Shown piece after piece: positions 1 to 6,658 of a stretch of 9,138 nucleotides of DNA (positions are counted from its first letter, which is position 1; each line of letters begins with the position of its first letter). A program made the position numbers and the translations under genes. The notes beneath the pieces were generated by a model. The model worked only from the letters and a program-made list of their open reading frames with translations, was not told where the DNA came from and searched no databases. The stretch is from JBEKYD01 sp049509915 (GTDB lineage Bacteria > Acidobacteriota > Terriglobia > Bryobacterales > Bryobacteraceae), in contig JBEKZL010000330.1 in NCBI GenBank assembly GCA_049509915.1, forward strand, positions 1 to 9,138, read 5' to 3'.

Positions 1-244
1 GTTGTGCTTTTCCGCCGCTGGCCTGGCGCCTTCCAAGGCTGCCACCGCGCGCAAAAAGGTGGAGCAGGAGCACGTCACCAAGGCGCTGGCCGGGCTCGGC
101 CAAGCGGCGCGTTATAACCAACTGCGCGAGCAGGTGATGGATCTCGCCGATTGTTCCCGGCGCACCGCGCAACTGGCCATCGCCGAGGCTTGCCGGCAAG
201 GTTCCATCGTGCAGGCCAACGGCCAGTATCGGCTGCCGTTTTGA
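1..244 (+). CDS. 3' end of unidentified gene, C-terminal winged-helix-like domain (partial)
   Basis: The open frame enters from the left edge (first whole codon at 2-4) and stops at TGA 242-244, leaving about 80 residues. The TTG at position 2 is probably an internal codon, because the frame is open to the edge and no ribosome site can be seen. The visible part has a Lys/Glu-rich segment (ARKKVEQEHVTKAL), then a helix, a second helix with a CSRRTAQLAI motif, and an ending like the wing of a winged helix (GSIVQANGQYRLPF). This pattern of helix, polar turn, recognition-like helix and short beta wing is common at the C terminus of replication or mobile-element ATPases and of regulators. The catalytic part lies outside the window, so the family cannot be named. 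A strong terminator follows about 105 bp downstream. The gene converges on the truncated gene on the minus strand, so it may belong to whatever sequence was joined to that gene's 3' end. That it is coding is likely; its function is unknown. Confidence 0.6.
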   Translation, partial: LCFSAAGLAPSKAATARKKVEQEHVTKALAGLGQAARYNQLREQVMDLADCSRRTAQLAIAEACRQGSIVQANGQYRLPF

Positions 245-647
245 TTCGCGCGACTTTGCGCTGGGTCGCGCCGGCGCAAACCCTGCCCCGCGGGGAGTCG
301 GGGCCCGAGGCTGGCGACGGATCTGTAGCCCAGACCTGTTCCTCAGTCCCACCCCGCCGGTTCCGGCATCGGTTCCGGCGGGGTTCTTGTCTTCAAAAAC
401 AGAACACTGGGATCAGCTTCCGAGCCTGTCCTCGGAGTTAAAACGCGAAGCCGCCACGGCGCGCTTTGGCGCCGGGGCTTCCTTATTGAATCTTCCTCGC
501 GGGATACCCTCTGCTGCCTATACAACGAAGTATCCTATCCCGACCGCACCCGATCCCTGCGCCACGGTCGCCTACACCGTCAGAGAGGAATGTGACGAAC
601 GCACCGGAGAATATCGTGAGAATGCAGCGGGGAAAGATCGTGACCCA
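245..647. other. Intergenic stretch without a supported gene
   Basis: This 400-bp stretch separates two convergent genes. It holds the terminator at 351-393 and a second, weaker inverted repeat (TTTGCGC at 255-261 with GCGCAAA at 274-280) that has no T-run after it. Short open frames cross it on both strands, but none has a recognisable product. The one at 592-726 (+) begins with a GTG just after a purine-rich AGAGAGGA and runs through the homology junction near 653. I treat it as doubtful and discuss it as a finding. The stretch has no detectable similarity to the sequence following the matching point in the paralogous gene. No tRNA, CRISPR or insertion-sequence end is visible. Confidence 0.5.
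351..393 (+). terminator. Rho-independent terminator of the leftmost gene
   Basis: A perfect 9-bp GC-rich stem, CCCCGCCGG at 352-360 and CCGGCGGGG at 375-383, encloses a 14-nt loop. An A-T pair (351/384) can extend it. It is followed by the T-rich tail TTCTTGTCTT at 384-393. The tail is on the plus-strand side only; the minus-strand side has no T-run. It therefore fits termination of the plus-strand gene ending at 244 and not of the minus-strand gene ending at 648. Confidence 0.75.
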
Positions 648-3600
648 TTACACGATGAGGTCGCGAGGGATCACCGCACAATTCACACTCACAAATGCAC
701 CTGAAGATCGCCGTGACCGCCGGTGAATGGCGCGCGCCAGCAGTTCCTTGCCAGTGCCGGTCTCGCCGGTGATCAGAACGCTGGAGTCGGTCGGCGCGAC
801 CTTGGAGATGCGGGAAAGCACCTTTTGCAGGGGAGCCGAAGTTCCCACGATTTCTTCGAACATCGACGCCTTGTCGAGTTCTTCGCGCAACGTAACATTC
901 TCTTCCTGGAGCCGTTGTTCTGCTAGCTTGCGATCATCGATATCGGTGGCTGCCGTGTACCAGCGTGTGAGGTGTCCGTGATGATCCCGCAGCGGGTTCC
1001 GGCGGGAAAGAAACCAGCGATACCTCCCATCCTTCCTACGTAAACGCAATTCGACTTCGTGCGGGAGACCGGCCGCGATTTGGTTCTGCTCCCCGCTCAT
1101 CGTCCTTGCCCAATCCTCTGGATGGATCAGGTCGCGAAGGTCGCGGGTCTGCCACTCCTCAAAGGTAAGGCCGAGATAATCGAGCGCAGCCTTGTTAACA
1201 TAAAGCCGCATGCTGCTGGGATCAGTCCCCAACACATACACGTGCTGCGGAGCGAAATCCAGGATCTGCCGAAACTCACTTTCGCTTTGGCGGATCTTCT
1301 CTTCCGCCTGCTTTGCGGCGGTGATGTCCGTCACTGCGCCCACAAAGTCGAGGTTGCCCGTTTTCACCGCGCGGCCGATTAAGTGGACGTGCTTCACCCG
1401 GCCATCCGGCATCACGAAACGATGTTCCATATCGAAATCCGTCTTTTCCCTGGTTGCATGGTCGAGAGTCTGCCGGACGAATTCTCTATCGCCCTGATGA
1501 ATCCGCTGAAACACCAGATCGAATGTGGGCTTAACCGCTCGATCGTATTCCACGATGTTATAGGTCTCATCCGACCAGTAGATCTCTCCGCTGGCAACAC
1601 CCAAGCCGAAACTGCCCGTTTGGCTGATCCGCTGCCCTTGAGCCAGGAAAGCTTCGCTCCGTTGCAGGTCGGAATAAAGGCCGGCGTTCTCGAGCGAAAT
1701 CGCGGCCTGCGAAGCCAGCAACTGCAGCACGGTAACCTGGTCCGGTGTGAAGGTGCCCGGAGTCAGATTGTTCTCCAAGTATAGTGTGCCGACAAGCTTC
1801 GCCTGCCTGACGATTGGCAGGCACAGAACTGACCTGGAGCGCTTGTGCCGCACATATTCGTCCTTCGAATAGACGGGATCGGCCGAGGCATCATCGAGAA
1901 GCACGCCCTCCTGCGTCCGGATCACGTAATGCAGCGCGGATCGGGGGAGATCAGACGGCGTAACGGGTACCTGTCGAACGACAACTTCGACCTTGCCTGG
2001 GCCAGTGGTAGCCTCCGCTTCGATTCGCGGCTCGCCGCCTCGGAGCAGGACCAGAAGACCCCGCTCGGCCCCGGCATTCTCCACCGCGATTCGCAAGAGC
2101 TTCTCGATCAGTTCGGGAAGCACCATTTCACTCGAAATCGCCTGCGAGGCTTTGACTACGGTTTCGACGTCCACCTGCCCGGACTGCACCCCAATCGTGG
2201 CTGCGGAACCGTGAGTTCGCTCCTCGCGCAGGAACGGATAGCGTTCGTCGAGTTGTTTTACTTTTCCGTGGGCGCCCCAACGGTCATAGCAATTTCGCGC
2301 GTTGCGGAGATAGGCGTAGCCCGCGGTTTCGATACCGCGCGCCAGGTAAAATCGCCCTGCCAGCTCGTTGGCGAGGGCCTCGTTGTGGACCATGTCTGCG
2401 GCACGTGCGGAACCGATTGCACGTTCGTACAGCCGCTCTGCGTCGAGTTCCCGCCCATCGATCCGCGCCGCCTCCGCCCCGGCGAGTGCCGCCCGGTTGG
2501 AAAAATTCTCCGGACAATGGAGTCCCCAAGTATCGAGCTTTTCCAGATGTTCCGTCAACCTCGCACGATGATATTTGCGGTCCTCAGACGAGGCGGACTC
2601 ATGGACGGCCGCATGGCAAAGCGCATCGTAGAAGTGGTACTCGACGATCTCCAGGAGAGACACGGTATTCCAGAGCATCGGTTCCGCCCTGGAGGCCGCT
2701 TGCAGGGCGTCCACATATTCACCCGCGAAGAATCGGGCCTGCAGCTTGCGGATGTAATACCAACATTCCGGGAGCGCCAGCACCGGGTTGCCAGCCAGAT
2801 CGCGCTCAAGATCGCTTTCACGGAACACGGCGCCATCGAAGAAGCCAAAACGGGTGGTCAGTCCCCGCAGGCAGCGGATGAGACCGAGTTGGCCCAGGAT
2901 CCAGCCCTCGATCGCTCCGAAGCCGACTTTACGGGCAAAGGCGAGCCCGTGTTCCGCTTGCTCCTGAGCCAGGAACAACGGGTCGCCGGCCATGAGATAG
3001 TTGGTGTTGAGCTGGCCGCAAGCGTATCCCGCGTAACTGATTTCGCCGGTCCGGCTGGCGAGGTCGAAACCACGAAATAGGAACTCGCGCCCCTTTCGGA
3101 CATGCTGACTCCATGGCACGACGAAGCCAAATGTCTCGAATGTCCTGGCTTGAAAACGCTGCAGTCCGGGACGCTCGGCCAAATCGCACCCCAATCGTCC
3201 GAAGCGGTAGCCGGCATCGAACTGGCCGAAGTGGGGCCCCGCCAACGTGCCTAGCTGTACGTAGGCGATGCAAGACGCATCACTGTGACCGCGCTCGAGT
3301 CCCAAGCTAACAGCGGTGCAAACAGCCACTTCGAATAGATGATAGGAGTCAAAGAAGTGCCCTGCGACTGCAACTCTGATCAGAAGATCCAGAGCTGCCA
3401 GCGAATCCGGGGCGCTCATGAGCGGCAGATTGATGAGATCCTCGATGGCGCGAGCGCCCAGCCGGGTCCAGATGCCCTCGTAGGCGCGCCGAGCATCCAC
3501 TTCCGTCGGACGCTCCGGCAGGTTGACGTCGAGGTGTCGTAACGCACGCAAGCCCACGGCGACTGCCTCATCGCTACGATCGATTCCCTGGTAAAGATCG

Positions 3601-6077
3601 ACTTGCAGGCAGGCCACCGCGACGCGCTCTCCCGTCGTAACGGCACGGATGGAAAGGCCGCGCAAACGCGCTTCGGCTTCCGCGATCATTCCGGAGGCGA
3701 ACTCGCACTGCGCTCTAGCCAGCTCCAGGGTAAAGCAGAATTCGCGACGCTGCTGCCAACTATCCCTCGTCAGTAACGCGGCTCCCGTGGTCAGGTAATT
3801 CAACGCGGATACATAGGCGGATGAGGCTTGGGCACGCTTGCCGGCAAGCAGATTGAATTCGGCCAGTTGCCCGCGGTCCTCCGGCGCCGTCACCAGGGAC
3901 GATGCGCGGTTGAGTTGGTTGACAATCGCGAAAACGGCTTCGTCCAGCTTGGCGGGAGGCGTATCCGCGACCAGCAACCTGCCAATCCGAAGGTGTGCCC
4001 CAGCGCGCTCGCTTTCCGGGATCAGCGCATAGGCCGCTTCCTGAATACGGTCATGGAGGAAGGCATACGATCCCTCCAGGCGGAGGATCAGCCCAGTGCG
4101 CACGGCTTCCAGAAGAGCAGCGTGGATCGCCTCTTCAGATTGTCCGAAGACCACGTTTAGCGTACCGATCTCAGCCGCGTTGCCGAGGCAGGCGAGTTGC
4201 TGGAGAGCGGTCTGCGTGTGGCGCGGCAATCGCCGCAGCTTGCCCACCATCAGATCCACCACGTTGCCGGAGTAGCGCTTGCCGCGAATCCGGTCCAAGT
4301 CCCAGATCCAGGCCGCCGCACTCGGATCGAACCGGAGCAGGCCTTCCTCAACCAGGGCGGTGAGGAACTGGATCGTGAAGAACGGATTGCCGCCGGTCTT
4401 TTCGTGGATCAACAGCGCCAGAGGACCAGCGGAGTTCGGTCCGCAGCGCAGGGCGTCGAGGACCAGCCGTTCAACGTCGTCGAGCCCGAGAGGCGCCAGC
4501 ACGATTTCCTGCACTCTCGTCCCCGCTTCGCGGATCGCGCCCAGCGTCCGCATCAACGGATGAGACGCACTAACTTCGTTGTCGCGATAGGCTCCGATCA
4601 CCAGCACGTGCCGCACGTCCCGATCGGTAACCAGGCGCTCCAGCAGTTCCAGAGTTGCCGTGTCCAGCCATTGCAGATCGTCCAGAAACAACGCCAGCGG
4701 ATGCTCCGGGCGGGCGAAGGCGCCGAGGAACCGCCGGAACACCAACTGGAAACGTGCCCGCGCTTCTTGCGGTGGCAGGTCTGTTACGGGTGGTTGTTTG
4801 CCGATGACGAATTCAACTTCGGGTATGAGGTTGACCATCAGTTGGCCATTCGGCCCCAGCGTCTCTAGAAGGGCGTGCCGCCAACGGTCCACCTCGGCTT
4901 CACTCGAAACCAGGATCTGACGCACCAGCATCTGGAATGCCTGTGCCAGCGTCGCGTAAGGTACGTCGCGCTGGTACTGGTCAAACTTGCCTGCGGCGAA
5001 AAGCCCGCGCGGCGGAACCAGCACCTTGTGCAACTCATTCACTACCGAAGATTTGCCGACGCCGGAATACCCAGACACCAGCACCAGTTCGGCGGTTCCC
5101 TGCGCCACCACCCGATCGAATGCCGCAAGCAGCGTATCGACCTCACGCTCCCTCCCGTACAGCTTCTCGGGTATCAGCAAGCGGTCCGACGAGTCATGCG
5201 TACCCAGAGGGAAGGGGTCGATGTGACCATGCGACTGCCACTCCTCCATGCAATGCCGGAGATCGGCTTCCAGACCAGCGACCGTCTGATAGCGCTCTTC
5301 AGCATTTTTGGAAAGGAGCTTCATGACGATAGCGGATAACGGATCTGGGACCGCGCGGCGATCCGCGGGTGCCACCGGCTGACGTGCGATGTGGCAGTGG
5401 ACCCACTCCAGAGGGTCGGCGGCAACAAACGGCAGCACGCCCGTAAGCATCTGGTACAAGGTGACGCCCAAAGAGTAGAGATCGCTACGGGTATCCATTG
5501 ATCGATTCATGCGCCCGGTCTGTTCCGGGGACATGTAGGCAAGGGTACCGGCAATGATTTCCGGTGGCGCCGGCGCCTGGCGCTCGCGCGGCAGACGGGA
5601 CGCGATGCCGAAGCCGGTAAGCCATACGTGGCCGGCGTCGTTGACGAGCACGTTCTCGGGCTTGACATCTTTATGGATCAAACCGCGCTGATGGGCATGG
5701 CCGAGCACCGTTGCCAAGTTGATCGCAAGGCTTAGAAGACTCGCCAGATCGAGAGGCTGGTCGCTCGCCCGCTCCAGAACGACGTCTAGGGGCTCACCGC
5801 CTGGATCGGCGAGAACCAGGATTGTCCGCCCTTCGTGACGCGTGAGCGCCAGCGGCTTGGCCGCCCACGCGGGCTCCAGTTCGGCTGCGAGCGAGGATTC
5901 GTGCTCAAGGCGTCGCAGACTCTCGGGCAACGGTTGTTCTGCGGTAGGAGCTACCACCAGGAGGGGCATTGGATTGCCGCGCTGCCGGGCGCGGTAAAGA
6001 GTGAATTCCGCTCTATTGCGGATTGGCTCCAACACGTACTCAGAAGCAGCTGCCATTGGGGGCATCCACAGCGCCAC
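648..6077 (-). CDS. Giant multidomain sensor: kinase-like / AAA_16 / TPR / GAF / PAS / PAS with 3'-truncated sigma-54 activator domain
   Basis: Domains in 1809 residues: a Ser/Thr protein-kinase-like domain (~13-280) with HKDVKPEN at 135-142, GFG at 155-157 in place of DFG, SPE at 183-185 and no clear glycine loop or VAIK lysine; an AAA_16 (STAND-like) ATPase (~307-690) with Walker A GYSGVGKSS at 336-344 and Walker B LFLDDLQWLD at 463-472; a helical TPR-like region (~700-1285); GAF (~1315-1468); PAS (~1480-1590); PAS_3-like (~1600-1712, ending RWYTAATDIDDRK); a coiled coil (~1714-1740); then the start of a sigma-54 AAA+ domain with Walker A GETGTGKE at 1771-1778. The frame ends PRDLIV-stop, just where the downstream paralogue continues ASELFGHEKGAFTGA. 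Walker B, GAFTGA, arginine finger and HTH are therefore missing. The frame is otherwise open throughout. Start: a TGA lies two codons before the GTG at 6077; ATGs at 6065 and 6056 are alternatives and none has a good Shine-Dalgarno. It is probably a sensor or signal integrator in the cytoplasm, since no membrane segment is seen. It could be a recent pseudogene. Confidence 0.85.
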   Translation of the reverse strand: MALWMPPMAAASEYVLEPIRNRAEFTLYRARQRGNPMPLLVVAPTAEQPLPESLRRLEHESSLAAELEPAWAAKPLALTRHEGRTILVLADPGGEPLDVVLERASDQPLDLASLLSLAINLATVLGHAHQRGLIHKDVKPENVLVNDAGHVWLTGFGIASRLPRERQAPAPPEIIAGTLAYMSPEQTGRMNRSMDTRSDLYSLGVTLYQMLTGVLPFVAADPLEWVHCHIARQPVAPADRRAVPDPLSAIVMKLLSKNAEERYQTVAGLEADLRHCMEEWQSHGHIDPFPLGTHDSSDRLLIPEKLYGREREVDTLLAAFDRVVAQGTAELVLVSGYSGVGKSSVVNELHKVLVPPRGLFAAGKFDQYQRDVPYATLAQAFQMLVRQILVSSEAEVDRWRHALLETLGPNGQLMVNLIPEVEFVIGKQPPVTDLPPQEARARFQLVFRRFLGAFARPEHPLALFLDDLQWLDTATLELLERLVTDRDVRHVLVIGAYRDNEVSASHPLMRTLGAIREAGTRVQEIVLAPLGLDDVERLVLDALRCGPNSAGPLALLIHEKTGGNPFFTIQFLTALVEEGLLRFDPSAAAWIWDLDRIRGKRYSGNVVDLMVGKLRRLPRHTQTALQQLACLGNAAEIGTLNVVFGQSEEAIHAALLEAVRTGLILRLEGSYAFLHDRIQEAAYALIPESERAGAHLRIGRLLVADTPPAKLDEAVFAIVNQLNRASSLVTAPEDRGQLAEFNLLAGKRAQASSAYVSALNYLTTGAALLTRDSWQQRREFCFTLELARAQCEFASGMIAEAEARLRGLSIRAVTTGERVAVACLQVDLYQGIDRSDEAVAVGLRALRHLDVNLPERPTEVDARRAYEGIWTRLGARAIEDLINLPLMSAPDSLAALDLLIRVAVAGHFFDSYHLFEVAVCTAVSLGLERGHSDASCIAYVQLGTLAGPHFGQFDAGYRFGRLGCDLAERPGLQRFQARTFETFGFVVPWSQHVRKGREFLFRGFDLASRTGEISYAGYACGQLNTNYLMAGDPLFLAQEQAEHGLAFARKVGFGAIEGWILGQLGLIRCLRGLTTRFGFFDGAVFRESDLERDLAGNPVLALPECWYYIRKLQARFFAGEYVDALQAASRAEPMLWNTVSLLEIVEYHFYDALCHAAVHESASSEDRKYHRARLTEHLEKLDTWGLHCPENFSNRAALAGAEAARIDGRELDAERLYERAIGSARAADMVHNEALANELAGRFYLARGIETAGYAYLRNARNCYDRWGAHGKVKQLDERYPFLREERTHGSAATIGVQSGQVDVETVVKASQAISSEMVLPELIEKLLRIAVENAGAERGLLVLLRGGEPRIEAEATTGPGKVEVVVRQVPVTPSDLPRSALHYVIRTQEGVLLDDASADPVYSKDEYVRHKRSRSVLCLPIVRQAKLVGTLYLENNLTPGTFTPDQVTVLQLLASQAAISLENAGLYSDLQRSEAFLAQGQRISQTGSFGLGVASGEIYWSDETYNIVEYDRAVKPTFDLVFQRIHQGDREFVRQTLDHATREKTDFDMEHRFVMPDGRVKHVHLIGRAVKTGNLDFVGAVTDITAAKQAEEKIRQSESEFRQILDFAPQHVYVLGTDPSSMRLYVNKAALDYLGLTFEEWQTRDLRDLIHPEDWARTMSGEQNQIAAGLPHEVELRLRRKDGRYRWFLSRRNPLRDHHGHLTRWYTAATDIDDRKLAEQRLQEENVTLREELDKASMFEEIVGTSAPLQKVLSRISKVAPTDSSVLITGETGTGKELLARAIHRRSRRSSGAFVSVNCAVIPRDLIV
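653..968. repeat. Repeat A, left copy (PAS end, coiled coil, start of sigma-54 AAA+)
   Basis: Collinear with 7429-7744 at a constant offset of 6776 bp and without gaps. Over 841-940 I count 6 mismatches in 100 bp, most of them silent. It encodes the DIDDRKLAEQRLQEENVTL coiled-coil linker and the AAA+ domain through Walker A. The left end of the match, at about 653, is exactly where this gene loses its remaining 3' part. Confidence 0.85.
1664..2182. repeat. Repeat B, left copy (GAF domain)
   Basis: Collinear with 8371-8889 at an offset of 6707 bp with no gap that I can see. It covers the GAF domain, including the shared LHYVIRTQEGVLLDDASAD and SQAAISLENAGLY stretches. Similarity falls sharply at the low-coordinate end, where the first PAS domain begins. 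Confidence 0.85.
2245..2413. repeat. Repeat C, left copy (end of TPR-like region)
   Basis: Collinear with 8970-9138 at an offset of 6725 bp. It encodes the helical segment with YLRNARNCYD and WGA-GKV-QL. The match reaches the right edge of the window and presumably continues, so the full duplicated unit is larger than what can be seen. Confidence 0.75.
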
Positions 6078-6113
6078 AGCTCAACGAGCCCAGATATGCA
6101 TTCTGGCGAGGGA

Positions 6114-6299
6114 TTAGAAAAGCACGTCATCTGATCCACGTGCGCCTACTGGGGCAAAGCTGAGTTTCGCAACCGACTGTCCGAAGGATACCATTGTGCC
6201 GCGCAAACGTGCGCCGGCTTCCCGAAACGCCTCGGCCGCGGACGCGTCGAGTTCGGCGAAGGGCTCGCTCGCCGGTTCCTGCTCGACCGGTTCGGTCAC
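6114..6299 (-). CDS. Possible small ORF or gene remnant, 61 residues, unknown function
   Basis: This frame begins at GTG 6299, reads MTEPVEQEP..., and stops at TAA 6114-6116, 36 bp before the GTG of the next gene. By my count 25 of its first 32 codons end in G or C, as expected for a gene in this GC-rich DNA, and the residues are acidic and Ala-rich (FAELDASAAEAFREAGARL). The bias fades in the second half (15 of the next 29). A GGAGG sits about 14 nt before the GTG, too far for a good ribosome site. The frame also extends upstream with protein-like residues (LGDDVEGWQPLRECLSEWG) to a TAG at 6447-6449. It could be a real small gene, the 3' end of a decayed longer one, or chance. I recognise no family. 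Confidence 0.25.
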   Translation of the reverse strand: MTEPVEQEPASEPFAELDASAAEAFREAGARLRGTMVSFGQSVAKLSFAPVGARGSDDVLF

Positions 6300-6314
6300 G
6301 ATCGCGGACGCGTC
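6237..6314. repeat. 12-bp direct repeat, two copies
   Basis: CGCGGACGCGTC occurs exactly at 6237-6248 and at 6303-6314, 66 bp apart. The core GACGCGTC is itself palindromic. On the minus strand both copies read D-A-S-A in the frame of the possible small ORF, so they may be coding repeats rather than a binding site. Confidence 0.5.
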
Positions 6315-6658
6315 CTCCGGCAGGTCCCTCGGATTTAGGTTGCAGATATTCGGTCCAATCTGCCGCCTGAATCCACTGGCGACATGAGGACGAAGCGTAT
6401 TCGACCGTGCAGTACTCGCTCCAATATGCCCGAAAGGTCGATGCCGCTATCGCGCCCCACTGCGGCCCCATTCGGAGAGACACTCGCGTAAGGGCTGCCA
6501 ACCCTCGACGTCGTCTCCCAGTTTGATGCCCACAGAAGTCCTCCGGAAGTCGCTGAAACCAAAGACATTGTCTGGCTGTAAGATCAACGAGCTTCGGCAA
6601 TTGCCGAATGGGGTCAAAAGCCTTCTCGTAAGGAGGGTGTGGACAACCCGCGGGGGGC

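Larger units (their letters stand above)
6078..6658. other. 581-bp spacer between the two paralogous genes
   Basis: No gene here can be supported firmly. Overlapping open frames occur on the minus strand, but none matches a family I know and they compete for the same bases. The best candidate is the small ORF at 6114-6299, listed separately. Its frame continues upstream to about 6610, interrupted by a single TAG at 6447-6449, so this may be the remains of a longer gene. If the left-hand paralogue has its own promoter it should lie here, but I see no convincing sigma-70 or sigma-54 promoter. No strong terminator follows the right-hand gene, so read-through transcription from it is possible. 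Confidence 0.5.

Noticed and set aside
343..525. 60-codon minus-strand ORF
   Set aside because: It runs through the terminator hairpin, is Arg/Pro-rich, and has no ribosome site or similarity that I recognise.
1845..3080. 411-codon open frame on the plus strand
   Set aside because: It lies wholly antisense to the TPR and GAF part of the minus-strand gene, has no recognisable domain, and is a typical shadow frame of GC-rich coding DNA.
4197..4868. 223-codon plus-strand open frame
   Set aside because: It is antisense to the AAA_16 domain, whose Walker A and B motifs show that the minus strand is the coding strand.
6168..6183. Possible sigma-54 -24/-12 promoter on the minus strand (CGG...TTGC with correct spacing)
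   Set aside because: Only the GG and TTGC parts agree; the CAC of the -24 element does not match, and it sits inside a possible ORF about 90 bp from the gene start. Such partial matches are common by chance.
6127..6600. 157-codon minus-strand ORF in the spacer
   Set aside because: No recognisable family, weak third-position GC in its first half, and an Arg-rich second half (RDRDRTGRAGTG) that looks like an out-of-frame reading of the GC-biased small ORF.
6616..6633. Hairpin plus T-run downstream of the right-hand gene (minus strand)
   Set aside because: The stem is only 4 bp (CCTT/AAGG) followed by CTTTT, too weak to call a terminator.
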